The notes below the pieces were generated by a model. That model had not been told where the DNA came from and made no database searches. It was given only the letters and a program-made list of their open reading frames with translations. Below, piece after piece: positions 1-7,340 of a stretch of DNA of 34,467 nt. Each line of letters opens with the position of its first letter. Positions within the stretch are counted from its first letter, which is position 1. The stretch spans positions 1-34,467 of the IMG/VR virus record IMGVR_UViG_3300042514_002044. One strand, given 5' to 3'. The DNA is from a virus. The position numbers and the translations under genes were made by a program.

Positions 1-192
1 TGAAGTATATGCAGTTGGAGCTGTTGCAGATACCCAAAGACCGATACTACCAGTCAAACCTATTGGTCCGGCTAAGATTGAATCTTCTGCTTTATTATAA
101 GCAGAATCTATCATGTCTTCAAACTTTGATGCAGATGCTTGTTGACCTGTTGCAGTTTGTGCGACTAATTGTGTTCTTGTTTTAATTGACAT
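1..192 (-). CDS. Phage structural protein, N-terminal 64 residues only (3' end outside window)
   Basis: An open frame starts at the ATG at 192 and runs off the left edge without a stop. The visible part begins MSIKTRTQLVAQTATGQQ and is followed by an Ala/Ser-rich helix-like stretch, then a Gly/Pro-rich segment (LAGPIGLTGSIGLW). Polar helical N-termini followed by Gly-Pro-Ile/Val-Gly-type segments are common in phage fibre or neck/appendage proteins, but I do not recognise a specific family. The gene begins 10 bases after the stop of the 203-736 gene, with only an A/T-rich leader (TAAATAATTTACAATG), so the two are probably co-transcribed. A structural role is an inference from composition and neighbours. 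Confidence 0.6.
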   Translation of the reverse strand, partial: MSIKTRTQLVAQTATGQQASASKFEDMIDSAYNKAEDSILAGPIGLTGSIGLWVSATAPTAYTS

Positions 193-202
193 TGTAAATT
201 AT

Positions 203-736
203 TTAGTTTGCGTATAACATAGATACCGAAACTGGGTATGGAGATACGTTGTTTATTTTTATTTGAGGAGTTAAAATATCTTCAGTATTAACATGAAAGA
301 TGTCTTTATAAACTGTTGAATTTGTAGCAGCTGTTGCTCCTATATTAAAAGGAATGTACATCCCAATTAATCCTGGTTGTTGATTTACTACTATCTCTAC
401 GTTCTTTTCAGTTTCTAACGCATTTGATGGCCATGCATTCTTAACAAAAACATACTTAGAATTTATGTTTACTGTTGCATCTTGTCCAGAATCTAATAGT
501 ACGGTTACGAAGTTATAAGTACCTACTTCCTGAAACCAACTGCACATAGCTAAATCATCTGCAGTAAATAAAGTTTGTTGAGAACGAAAGACACTTGGCT
601 TACATCCTACCCAACGAATAATTTTACGTTTATCTATATCGGTACAACAGAATCCTGATTGTAAATCAAGAGTTGCTTGAGAAAAACGGCTAGTTAATAC
701 TCCGTCTATTGATGTGGTTAATGTATTATCTGACAT
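203..736 (-). CDS. Hypothetical phage protein, probably virion structural
   Basis: This 177-residue protein is not one I recognise. It has no signal peptide or membrane segment. It is rich in Val, Asn, Thr and aromatic residues in alternating patterns typical of beta-sandwich virion proteins, for example in the NINSKYVFVKNAW region (about residues 91-103) and at the C-terminus (NNVSPYPVSVSMLYAN). Cys 30 and 31 are adjacent in GFCCTD. It lies between a four-helix membrane protein and a partial structural gene, with gaps of 2 and 10 bases, so it sits in one operon. A virion role is inferred from composition and position only. Confidence 0.7.
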   Translation of the reverse strand: MSDNTLTTSIDGVLTSRFSQATLDLQSGFCCTDIDKRKIIRWVGCKPSVFRSQQTLFTADDLAMCSWFQEVGTYNFVTVLLDSGQDATVNINSKYVFVKNAWPSNALETEKNVEIVVNQQPGLIGMYIPFNIGATAATNSTVYKDIFHVNTEDILTPQIKINNVSPYPVSVSMLYAN

Positions 737-738
737 AT

Positions 739-1524
739 TTACATACCGCCAAACTTAACTGTAGGAGGTGTGATAGTTTCTTCTACGTTAGTTTCGCTTT
801 TAGTATATGTATCTTCCTCATCGATTTCTCGGATCTTCTCTTCAATCTGTTTTTTAAGTTCTGGATTCTTAGCTATCGCTTTCGCAATCTTTTGCTCTGT
901 TTTACGAGATTTTTCTTTGTCTGAGATTTCATCATTCGATTCGATTTTAGCAATTTCAGTTTTAATCTTTTCTATTTCTGCTAAATCTTCTTCGTTAGTA
1001 GGTACAAATTCCTCAATAGCTTCTCTTGCAATTTCATCTTCGATAGCCTTTTTAGTTTCATATTCCTCTTTAATCTCTTCTACTGTAGAAGGTCGAATAT
1101 AATCTACTAGAGATTTAATAAATCCTAAAGCAACAATAGGTAAAATAGCACCGGAAACTATGGAAAGGATTCTTTTTTGAAATATTGGCTCTTCTTCTAT
1201 CATACCAAATAGTTCTGACCAATTTTTATAATCAGTAAGATGAGTATATGCATAGTACATATTACCCATCATTTGCATTAAAGTTATCAAAATGAAAAGT
1301 AACCAAACCAGAGATTTGCTCGTTTTATCTAAGATGATAATGGCTGCAAGTGATGCAGCTGCACCAACTTCAAAGGCAATAGCTAATGTAATAGATAGCC
1401 ATTCTGGATTTGATAATCTAAAGAAATCGATAACGTGAATAGTAGATATTGCACTTACCATCACATAAAGACCTACAAATATAGATATTACCGACCATTT
1501 AATTATATTGTCTCTTTTACTCAT
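739..1524 (-). CDS. Four-helix membrane protein with acidic coiled-coil tail
   Basis: The 261-residue product has four predicted transmembrane helices in its first 145 residues: about 10-33 (WSVISIFVGLYVMVSAIS), 43-66 (LSITLAIAFEVGAAASLAAI), 73-94 (VWLLFILITLMQMMGNMYYA) and 121-142 (SGAILPIVALGFIKS). The last 115 residues are highly charged and probably helical (repeated EEI, KIE and EKI patterns), ending in a Thr/Pro/Gly stretch. The topology suggests an inner-membrane anchor with a cytoplasmic coiled coil. No enzyme motif is visible. Its start overlaps the end of the MazG-like gene by 8 bases (ATGAGTAA), which indicates translational coupling. A membrane-remodelling, takeover or lysis role would be speculation. 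Confidence 0.75.
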   Translation of the reverse strand: MSKRDNIIKWSVISIFVGLYVMVSAISTIHVIDFFRLSNPEWLSITLAIAFEVGAAASLAAIIILDKTSKSLVWLLFILITLMQMMGNMYYAYTHLTDYKNWSELFGMIEEEPIFQKRILSIVSGAILPIVALGFIKSLVDYIRPSTVEEIKEEYETKKAIEDEIAREAIEEFVPTNEEDLAEIEKIKTEIAKIESNDEISDKEKSRKTEQKIAKAIAKNPELKKQIEEKIREIDEEDTYTKSETNVEETITPPTVKFGGM

Positions 1525-1942
1525 TTTGTAATTGTTTTTCTATTTCTTCACGAAGAATCGTAGTTGCTAATTCTACTGCATCTATGGAAGTTCCATTAGT
1601 TTTGGCATCTTCGTAAATTTGTTCAGAAGTCTTAGATAGATCAGATTCTTTTACAAAAGTGCCATTAATCATTTGACCTTTTCTCTTAGCAATTACTGCA
1701 TAAGATCCATTAATACAATCTTCGATATTATAACCTTTTAGTTTTGCTAAATTAGTAAGTACTACCGTACAATCACCAATTGCATCTTGGAATTCTGCTT
1801 CGTCTTTAGTTAATAAAGATTTTGCTAATTCTCCTACTTCTTCTATTAGTTTTGCATATTGAGTTAAAGGATCGCCTTTCTCATATATGCCTTTATTGGC
1901 AGCCCAGTCTCGAATTGATTGAAATTCTGTTGTTAATTGCAT
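1517..1942 (-). CDS. MazG-like nucleotide pyrophosphohydrolase
   Basis: The 141-residue protein is a compact all-alpha NTP pyrophosphatase of the MazG/dUTPase superfamily. The sequence shows the typical first metal-binding helix (KLIEEVGELAKSLL, residues about 31-44; Glu 34, 35 and 38 are the likely Mg ligands) and the second (DAIGDCTVVLTNLAKLKG, about 53-70). These enzymes hydrolyse (d)NTPs to monophosphates, and phage versions are proposed to adjust nucleotide pools or (p)ppGpp-linked stress. It is followed, with an 8-base overlap, by the membrane protein gene. The C-terminal 40 residues are charged and helical beyond the core. Substrate specificity cannot be read from the sequence. Confidence 0.85.
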   Translation of the reverse strand: MQLTTEFQSIRDWAANKGIYEKGDPLTQYAKLIEEVGELAKSLLTKDEAEFQDAIGDCTVVLTNLAKLKGYNIEDCINGSYAVIAKRKGQMINGTFVKESDLSKTSEQIYEDAKTNGTSIDAVELATTILREEIEKQLQNE

Positions 1943-1953
1943 AATGTTATTGT

Positions 1954-2292
1954 TTATATATTTTCGTTAATATTGAAGTACTTAACTACATAATTAGTTC
2001 TAGCAGCTTCTTCATGAGCTTCATTCATTAAACGAAGAGAACCTAAATAGATGTTCTTTAATTTAAACCTAACTCGGTTATCGATAACTTTATAGCTTTC
2101 AACTTCAAATACTCCAAGTACTTCGTTTGCCTTTACTGGAAATAAGTACTTAATTGTTGACGCTGCTTCTTCGGTCATAACCCAATCTCCGGCAGCAACT
2201 CTCTTTAAATCATATAAAGGATATTTGCCATTGATTTTTGTAATTGATAACGTAACGTTTACGAATGCTGAATTGTGTGTTGTTGTTTCCAT
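1954..2292 (-). CDS. Hypothetical small phage protein
   Basis: This 112-residue protein is of unknown function. It has no membrane segment or recognised motif. Alternating hydrophobic strands (FVNVTLSITKI near residues 10-20, VLGVFEVESYKVI near 58-70, RVRFKLKNIYL near 73-83) suggest a small beta-barrel or OB-like fold, followed by an amphipathic helix (RLMNEAHEEAARTNYVV). A phage promoter-like ATATAATAAT element lies 17 bases upstream of its ATG, so it probably heads the unit that continues into the MazG-like gene, which begins 11 bases after it ends. Confidence 0.7.
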   Translation of the reverse strand: METTTHNSAFVNVTLSITKINGKYPLYDLKRVAAGDWVMTEEAASTIKYLFPVKANEVLGVFEVESYKVIDNRVRFKLKNIYLGSLRLMNEAHEEAARTNYVVKYFNINENI

Positions 2293-2305
2293 TTTTTTAT
2301 ATGTT

Positions 2306-2318
2306 TATTATTATATCA
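2306..2318 (-). promoter_or_regulatory. Phage promoter-like element ATATAATAATA
   Basis: On the minus strand the sequence is TGATATAATAATAAACA, 17 bases before the ATG at 2292. It matches the CATATAATAAT element found before at least seven other genes in the window. It resembles a -10 box and is related to, but not identical with, the T4 late box TATAAATA. The promoter role is inferred from recurrence and position. Confidence 0.6.
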
Positions 2319-2363
2319 TAAAGTAACATAAAGTTCTACAAAAAGAAAACTCTAGAACTGAAA

Positions 2364-2374
2364 GTTATTAACAA
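2364..2374 (-). repeat. Short repeat TTGTTAATAAC directly after a stop codon (copy 1 of 4)
   Basis: TTGTTAATAAC abuts the TAA stop of the gene ending at 2375. The core GTTA-A-TAAC is an odd palindrome, and its other strand (TTATTAACA) is one base from the DnaA-box consensus TTATNCACA. Identical copies are at 16543, 17346 and 31404. Confidence 0.55.
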
Positions 2375-2659
2375 TTAGCTATTAATCTGTACAATTCTTT
2401 CAGATGATTCTATTTTTGAAAAATCACCAGTTTGTAAATCTACAATTAGTTCAGTAACTAATTGTTTGATGTCCATATGATCGAAGTTTTGTAGACGATT
2501 CCATGAGAGTTCATGCCTGGATTCAATTCCATTAACATATAACTTATAAGTCTCAGTCATTTGTCCATCCTCGGTCACGAGTTTAACATCTTGACCAAAT
2601 TCTTGTTTGATACGCTGAGCCACTAGGTCAACGTATCTTTCTTGTGTTTCTTTACTCAT
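2375..2659 (-). CDS. Hypothetical small phage protein
   Basis: The 94-residue product starts MSKETQERYVDLVAQRIKQ, with an amphipathic helix, then a short strand-rich segment (KLVTEDGQMTETYKLYVNGI) and another helical region (MDIKQLVTELIVDLQ). It is acidic overall and has no membrane segment. I recognise no family. Its ATG overlaps the TAA stop of the UDP-glucose dehydrogenase-like gene (TAATG), so the two are translationally coupled. Downstream there is no clear terminator, only a TTGTTAATAAC repeat touching the stop codon and then the promoter of the next gene. Confidence 0.7.
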   Translation of the reverse strand: MSKETQERYVDLVAQRIKQEFGQDVKLVTEDGQMTETYKLYVNGIESRHELSWNRLQNFDHMDIKQLVTELIVDLQTGDFSKIESSERIVQINS

Positions 2660-3525
2660 TATTCTGCGCTTATTGCTCTACCTACTTGTTTAGTCCAATC
2701 TAAGTCGGTTCTCACTTCAGTATTTTTGTTAATAGTTGCGGTTAACATAGTAGTATCTACATTTAAACCTTTTGCTAAGAATTGCAAAGCTGCAATATCT
2801 TTAGGAAAACAATGTCCTCCAAATCCAAAATCTCCATCAGGTCCTGGTACTGACCAGTGTGAATTACCTAATCGGTCATCATATCTAGCATATTCAATTA
2901 CTTTGTCGTAATCAATACCTAGTCCTTGACATAATTGATAAATTTCGTTTGCATATGAAACTTTCATTGCTAAGAATGTGTTAGTTACATACTTAATAGT
3001 TTCTGCAATAGTAGAAGAAGTTTTAATGATAGGCACTTTAGGAAATGCCTTTGCAAAAATAGCTTTTACTCGTGTACTTCCAGGTCTTTCACCACCTACA
3101 ATAATTCGATTTTGATTTTTATAATCTTCGTTTGCATTTGCCTCAGTTAAGAATTCCGGATTGAAAACAATATCTAAATCTTGATAGATCGAATTTAACG
3201 TATTAGTAGATCCTGGTGGAATTGTAGATTTGATAACTACAATATAGCCATGTTTATTAAGAGCTTTTACACATTCAGAAATTTCATTTAAAGCCGAAGC
3301 TAAAATTCCTAAATCACACTCACCTGATTTTTTCATAGGAGTTGGTACGCATAAAAATGTTAATTCTGTGTTTTCTACAACTTCAAAAATACTTCTTACT
3401 GTACTGTCTTTTTTAGGGTCTTTATCGAATGCAACTATATCATAATAGTTTTTCATTCCTTCTCGAACTGCCGAGCCTACAAAACCCTGTCCTATCACTC
3501 CGATAGTTTCTTTTCGGTTTTTCAT
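2659..3525 (-). CDS. UDP-glucose/GDP-mannose dehydrogenase-like enzyme, short form lacking the C-terminal domain
   Basis: This is an NAD-dependent sugar-nucleotide 6-dehydrogenase homologue. The N-terminal Rossmann motif is GVIGQGFVGSA (residues 9-19). FLCVPTPM (58-65), STIPPGST (100-107) and NPEFLTEA (122-129) are family signatures, and the catalytic cysteine motif GFGGHCFPKD contains Cys 239. Family members usually have 390-450 residues; this one has 288 and ends just after the central helical domain, so the UDP-binding C-terminal domain is absent. It may act on another sugar nucleotide, need a partner, or be altered. It belongs with the epimerase and glycosyltransferases elsewhere in the window, and lies 1 base from the thioesterase gene. 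Confidence 0.85.
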   Translation of the reverse strand: MKNRKETIGVIGQGFVGSAVREGMKNYYDIVAFDKDPKKDSTVRSIFEVVENTELTFLCVPTPMKKSGECDLGILASALNEISECVKALNKHGYIVVIKSTIPPGSTNTLNSIYQDLDIVFNPEFLTEANANEDYKNQNRIIVGGERPGSTRVKAIFAKAFPKVPIIKTSSTIAETIKYVTNTFLAMKVSYANEIYQLCQGLGIDYDKVIEYARYDDRLGNSHWSVPGPDGDFGFGGHCFPKDIAALQFLAKGLNVDTTMLTATINKNTEVRTDLDWTKQVGRAISAE

Positions 3526-3526
3526 T

Positions 3527-3937
3527 TTATTTTTTATTTAGTTCTTCAATTAATTTACTTACTTTAATTCTACTCTTTTCACCAATAGGAATTGGATTTC
3601 CTTCTTCGTCAATATGCACAAATTTTATATGAGTTTTTAGTACTAAAGTTTGCTTACTAGTGTAAATATTATGTGCTCTCGCTTCAAGATACATTGTAAT
3701 TGATGTATGTCCTAAAGCACTTGGATGACCGTATATTTTTAGTAATTGGCTTTCTTTAGCTGGTTTTTCAAACACACATTTGTCGATTGATACGGTAACC
3801 ATTCGAGGAGAACCACACATTTCCATGGAATAACCTACTGCTGCAGCATCAATCCATGCGAGCAATTTTCCACCGAAGAGGTTTCCATGGAATCCAAGGT
3901 CAGATTTCTTAATAGGATGTGTGTTGAGTAATTCCAT
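3527..3937 (-). CDS. Acyl-CoA thioesterase, hot-dog fold (YciA/BFIT-like)
   Basis: The 136-residue protein matches the hot-dog acyl-CoA hydrolase family, which cleaves acyl-CoA to free acid and CoA. The signature HGNLFGGKLLAWIDAAA spans residues 17-33, with the conserved Gly-Gly 22-23 and catalytic Asp 30. It is followed by the strand VTVSIDKCVFEKPA and a C-terminal KFVHIDEEGNPIPI that fits the usual family ending. Length is typical of a single-domain subunit, and such proteins usually work as hexamers or dimers. It ends next to the dehydrogenase and starts right after the VWA gene, in one operon. A thioesterase is an unusual cargo for a T4-like phage, so a role in host lipid metabolism is possible but unproven. 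Confidence 0.85.
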   Translation of the reverse strand: MELLNTHPIKKSDLGFHGNLFGGKLLAWIDAAAVGYSMEMCGSPRMVTVSIDKCVFEKPAKESQLLKIYGHPSALGHTSITMYLEARAHNIYTSKQTLVLKTHIKFVHIDEEGNPIPIGEKSRIKVSKLIEELNKK

Positions 3938-4591
3938 TTATGATTTTACGTCTTCTCTATCTTCTTCGGTGAAACTTAATGCAGCATCTAGCTCTACTTT
4001 TGAAGCATTAACATTCATTTTAGCTAATCTAAAATTAGTTAATTTGTTAGAGAAGTTCATGTACATTTTACTATTTGAGGCATCATTTGCGTTATATGTC
4101 ATAGCATTCTTAGCAGAAATACCCATATCACCACCAGCTTTAATTGCATCTTGATTTGCTGCTAAGAACAAGAAATTCCAACCTGCTTTCTTTTTAGCTT
4201 CAATAGACTTGAAAACTCCATCTCTATTAAATTCTCTACTTGCATTTTCCATACCATCAGTAATGATTACCATAACGACGTCATTCTTAGTTTTAACTTC
4301 TGCAATAGTTCTACCAATAGCATCATACAATGCAGTCATTGCTCTAGGAACAAAAGTTTCACCTAAAATTAAGTCTTTTACATGTTTGATGTCTAGATTA
4401 GAATAATCTACTTGATATTGGTTGTCAAATTGTACTAATGTAAGATTTGCTTCACCTTCTGCGGCTCTTTGTTCTTTAATAAATGAATTGAATCCATCTA
4501 CGGTAGATTGACCTATGCTATCCATAGATCCACTTCTATCTAAAACAACGATAATGTCAGTTGCTTTGATTTTTTGTTTTGTTTTTGTCAT
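3938..4591 (-). CDS. Von Willebrand factor A (VWA) domain protein
   Basis: This 217-residue protein is essentially a single VWA domain. The metal-ion-dependent adhesion site is complete: Asp-x-Ser-x-Ser in VVLDRSGSM (Asp 18, Ser 20, Ser 22), a Thr in MTALYDAIG (near residue 99), and Asp in VIITDGMENAS (near 125). Such domains mediate metal-dependent protein binding, and in TerY/tellurite-type proteins and phage homologues they act in the cytoplasm. No signal peptide is present. It lies between thymidylate synthase (1-base overlap) and the thioesterase, in an operon of nucleotide and metabolic genes. The binding partner is unknown. Confidence 0.88.
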   Translation of the reverse strand: MTKTKQKIKATDIIVVLDRSGSMDSIGQSTVDGFNSFIKEQRAAEGEANLTLVQFDNQYQVDYSNLDIKHVKDLILGETFVPRAMTALYDAIGRTIAEVKTKNDVVMVIITDGMENASREFNRDGVFKSIEAKKKAGWNFLFLAANQDAIKAGGDMGISAKNAMTYNANDASNSKMYMNFSNKLTNFRLAKMNVNASKVELDAALSFTEEDREDVKS

Positions 4592-5868
4592 TAGTTATTT
4601 AGTTTAGCTTCGATTTTTTCATCTGATTCATATCCTATTAAAGAGAATTGTGATGGATCGTATTCTGAAATATCATCTCTTTCGTCAATATAATGATTGT
4701 TTTTGTCGAATTGATTAATTTTTAATTTTGGCAGTGGATGACCATATCTCTTGATTTGTTCAGCTGCAGCTGTTATATGATTATTATACAAATGAGTATC
4801 ACCTAACATTCCAATCAACTCATCTGGAATCATATTTACTTCTTTTGCAATAATTTCTAAAAGAAGTCCATAAGATGCAATATTAAATGGCAAACCTAAT
4901 AGAGTATCTACTGATCTTTGAGACCACATTAACGAAATAGCTCTTTCTGGAACTACTCGAGTCTTAGAAAGTTTCTTTTCGAACTTAGCATAGAATTCCT
5001 TTTCTTCAGCTCTTACCTTAGCAGCTTCTTCATATCGAAGAGCTTTAACAAAGGCATTTTTGATTAATAAGATTCCTCTGAGTTCTTGTTTTTCTTCAGC
5101 AGTACCTAATCGGTCAACTAACTCGAATTCACTTAATTTACGAGTATATAATTGAAATCCAATATGACAAGGAGGTAGCACAGCTTTATCAACATCTGCT
5201 ACATTCCAAGCATTAAGTAGGAGTCTTCTAGAATCTGGATTAGTTCTTAGGTCTTTAATCAAATTAGCAATTTGATCGAATGATTCAGGTTTGTAAAATA
5301 AACCTTGACGAGCATCTCTATTTTCTTCATCTAAAGCATTAGAATTAAAAAAGAAATCTTTATCAATACCTTCCCAATTTCTCCATTGCTTACCATAGAT
5401 AGATCCTAAATCACCAAACATTGAATTAAAATCGTCGTTTGCAAGAATATCTCTTTCAAATTCTTCTACGGTTAATTTAACTATTTTAGGAATTGCAACT
5501 ACTTCTGCAACTTTTTGTGCATCTTCCGTAGTAGGATTCGTATATTTTTCTTGTAGAGATTCAACCCATTTCTCATATTTCTTGTAAGCATCTCCTGTCC
5601 AAATATGACAGTTGTTTTCTAATAGATATCGAAGATCAGTTCTACCTTGTAAGAACCACATTAGCTCGGTTACCATTGTTTTGAATGCTAACTTTTTAGT
5701 AGTTATTGCAGGAAATCCATCGGCCATATCATGTCTAATCATATAGCCAAATATGCTTCGAGTTCCTACTCCAGTTCGATCACCTTTAAGATTACCATGG
5801 TGCATGATGGTTTGCAATAAGACCTTGTATTGATGGTCTAATTTGTTTGCTGAGTTTCCTATTTCCAT
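4591..5868 (-). CDS. thyA: Thymidylate synthase with two insertions, one UVR-like
   Basis: This enzyme makes dTMP from dUMP with methylenetetrahydrofolate. Core signatures are GDRTGVGT (29-36), ELMWFLQGRTD (68-78), the nucleophile Cys 234 in LPPCHIGFQLY, QRS (317-319), GLPFNIASY (325-333) and GDTHLY (356-361). Asn 329 is the residue that favours dUMP; dCMP hydroxymethylases carry Asp there. At 425 residues it is far longer than the usual 264. Extra segments lie at about 96-150 and 242-307. The second contains ALRYEEAAKVRAEEKEF (276-292), which resembles the UVR motif of UvrB/UvrC/McsA. Both insertions look charged and helical. It precedes the VWA gene with a 1-base overlap and follows a 69-residue gene. 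Confidence 0.93.
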   Translation of the reverse strand: MEIGNSANKLDHQYKVLLQTIMHHGNLKGDRTGVGTRSIFGYMIRHDMADGFPAITTKKLAFKTMVTELMWFLQGRTDLRYLLENNCHIWTGDAYKKYEKWVESLQEKYTNPTTEDAQKVAEVVAIPKIVKLTVEEFERDILANDDFNSMFGDLGSIYGKQWRNWEGIDKDFFFNSNALDEENRDARQGLFYKPESFDQIANLIKDLRTNPDSRRLLLNAWNVADVDKAVLPPCHIGFQLYTRKLSEFELVDRLGTAEEKQELRGILLIKNAFVKALRYEEAAKVRAEEKEFYAKFEKKLSKTRVVPERAISLMWSQRSVDTLLGLPFNIASYGLLLEIIAKEVNMIPDELIGMLGDTHLYNNHITAAAEQIKRYGHPLPKLKINQFDKNNHYIDERDDISEYDPSQFSLIGYESDEKIEAKLNN

Positions 5869-5870
5869 TT

Positions 5871-6080
5871 TTATATAAATTGCATTTGTACAGTTTTTAA
5901 TTCGGTTCCTTCAGGAAATACAGAATCTCCTAAATACATTTGTATGTTTTCTATTTCTGCAGTAGGAGCAAATACCATTGGCAGACTTCCTGTCATCCAA
6001 ATAACTTCATCGGTTATTGGTGACAGGTCAAAATGTATAAATTGTTGTTGTGTTTCGTTCCACAAAGTTTTAAATATCAT
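5871..6080 (-). CDS. Hypothetical small phage protein
   Basis: The 69-residue product (MIFKTLWNETQQQFIHFDLS at the start) is of unknown function. It has no membrane segment, is mildly acidic, and looks strand-rich (AEIENIQMYLGDSVFPEGTE, then LKTVQMQFI at the end). It is packed between the epimerase gene (its ATG overlaps that stop) and thymidylate synthase (2-base gap), so it is surely translated as part of the operon. Confidence 0.65.
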   Translation of the reverse strand: MIFKTLWNETQQQFIHFDLSPITDEVIWMTGSLPMVFAPTAEIENIQMYLGDSVFPEGTELKTVQMQFI

Positions 6081-6967
6081 TAGCTACAGTTTTTATTAAC
6101 ATATTCAGTTAGATAATCCATTAGGTCATGTTCTGCTCTCCAGCCTAAAGCTTTTTGAGTTTGTTTCCAATCGCATAAAGTTGATTGACCTTCATTCTTT
6201 CTTAAAGGAGTATGAATCCATCGACCACCTTCCATTGAACAAAGCTTCTTAGCAATATCAATAATTTTAATTGGATTACCTCTACCTAAATCAAAATTTA
6301 CACCTAGAGACGTGATATTTGATGCAGCAATAAGTCCTTTACAAATATCTTCAACATGAGTAAAATCTCGAGATTGTTCACCATCACCAACAACTGTAAT
6401 ATCTTCACCGTTTTTCCATTGTCTAGAAAATTTAGCAACAACAGTAGCCCATTCTCCTTCACGAGGTTCTCTAGGACCATAAACATTATAGAATGTACAC
6501 ATTGACATATTTAAGCCGAAACATTGTGCATAAGTTTTAACAATGCCTTCTCCTGCTACTTTTGAATACGTGTAAGGAGTTAAATAAGGAGTTCCGTGAT
6601 TTTTCGATGAAGTGGTTGCGTAGACTAATGATTTACAATCACTTAATCTAGCTAATTCACAAACTGCAGCAGTGCCTAAAGTATTAGATTCAAAATAATC
6701 AAATGGTCTTTCAAATGAAGGTTGTATTCGAGCTTCAGCTGCTAAATGGAATATTTTATCGAATTTCTTGTCGCCGTAATGTTTAATTACATTTTGCACA
6801 TCACCTAAGATGTATTCAGCAAATTGGTTTTGGTAATATAGAGATGCAGATTCTGACGATAGATTGTCAATACCATAAACTTCATGTCCTTGTGACACAA
6901 GCATATCTACTAAATTTGAGCCTACAAAACCCAAAGCTCCTGTCACTAAAATGATTTGATGTTTCAT
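6080..6967 (-). CDS. NAD-dependent sugar-nucleotide epimerase/dehydratase (extended SDR)
   Basis: A GalE-like extended short-chain dehydrogenase of 295 residues. The NAD-binding motif is TGALGFVGSNL (9-19), followed by the acidic ribose-binding residue in YGIDNLSSES (Asp 34) and FHLAAEARIQPS (73-84). The catalytic Tyr-x3-Lys is Tyr 132 and Lys 136 in PYTYSKVAGE, and GPREPREGEW-type and QSRDFTHVEDICKG segments are typical of UDP-sugar epimerases and decarboxylases. The substrate is probably a nucleotide sugar such as UDP-glucose, -GlcNAc or -glucuronate; the sequence does not decide which. It heads an operon, with a phage promoter element 18 bases upstream, and probably feeds the glycosyltransferases encoded at 8982-14225. 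Confidence 0.88.
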   Translation of the reverse strand: MKHQIILVTGALGFVGSNLVDMLVSQGHEVYGIDNLSSESASLYYQNQFAEYILGDVQNVIKHYGDKKFDKIFHLAAEARIQPSFERPFDYFESNTLGTAAVCELARLSDCKSLVYATTSSKNHGTPYLTPYTYSKVAGEGIVKTYAQCFGLNMSMCTFYNVYGPREPREGEWATVVAKFSRQWKNGEDITVVGDGEQSRDFTHVEDICKGLIAASNITSLGVNFDLGRGNPIKIIDIAKKLCSMEGGRWIHTPLRKNEGQSTLCDWKQTQKALGWRAEHDLMDYLTEYVNKNCS

Positions 6968-6983
6968 ACTTACTTTTTAATAA

Positions 6984-6996
6984 TTATTATATGCAA
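6984..6996 (-). promoter_or_regulatory. Phage promoter-like element TGCATATAATAAT
   Basis: TGCATATAATAATTATT on the minus strand lies 18 bases before the epimerase ATG and just after the terminator at 7024-7047. This is one of the best matches to the recurring element and also reads as an extended -10 box. It probably starts the transcript covering 6967 down to 2375. Confidence 0.65.
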
Positions 6997-7023
6997 AATC
7001 TTAAATAAGAATTCAATACAACA

Positions 7024-7047
7024 AAAGGCTAATTTTATTTAGCCTTT
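7024..7047 (-). terminator. Rho-independent terminator hairpin
   Basis: Arms 7024-7032 and 7039-7047 pair perfectly over 9 bases (AAAGGCTAA with TTAGCCTTT) around a 6-base loop, followed on the minus strand by TGTTGTATT. It ends the unit that finishes with the gene at 7059. Confidence 0.8.
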
Positions 7048-7058
7048 GTGATTGTAGA

Positions 7059-7340
7059 TTACTTAGAAAGTTGTTCAATTTCTTTATCGATTATAGATTG
7101 TCGGTTAACATCAAGAATTTTTCTATCAGTAGATTGAATCATTCGTTTTTCTGTTTTAAGTCCTTCGATTTGTAAATCCTTTTTGGTAACTGATTGGTCG
7201 ACCTTTTCGGTTAATTTATCAAGTCTTTTGTTGATGCTCTTAACATCACCAGATCCACAAGTGTTAAAGAAAATTAAAACAAGAAGAATCGTTGCAATTT
7301 TGCTAAAATGAAGATCCAAAAGTTTTGTTATTTTATTCAT
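7059..7340 (-). CDS. Small membrane-anchored or lipoprotein with coiled coil
   Basis: The 93-residue protein has one hydrophobic segment (IATILLVLIFFNTC, residues 15-28) followed by a polar, heptad-like coiled coil from about residue 35 to the end (INKRLDKLTEKVDQ, then a second helix). Cys 28 followed by GSGD could be a lipobox cysteine, although the preceding residues (FNT) are not a strong lipobox and the N-terminal part is long; a simple N-in membrane anchor is equally likely. A membrane-tethered coiled coil of this size is compatible with a spanin-like or envelope role, but no direct evidence exists. It overlaps the upstream zinc-motif gene by 1 base and is followed by a terminator. Confidence 0.7.
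   Translation of the reverse strand: MNKITKLLDLHFSKIATILLVLIFFNTCGSGDVKSINKRLDKLTEKVDQSVTKKDLQIEGLKTEKRMIQSTDRKILDVNRQSIIDKEIEQLSK

Noticed and set aside
4591-5868. Thymidylate synthase as a dCMP or dUMP hydroxymethylase for base hypermodification
   Set aside because: The residue that discriminates substrates is Asn (GLPFNIASY), as in true thymidylate synthases, so hydroxymethyl-cytosine DNA is not supported from this gene.
6304-6486. 60-codon minus frame inside the epimerase gene
   Set aside because: It is an alternate frame of a well-supported enzyme and its Leu-rich product is of low complexity.
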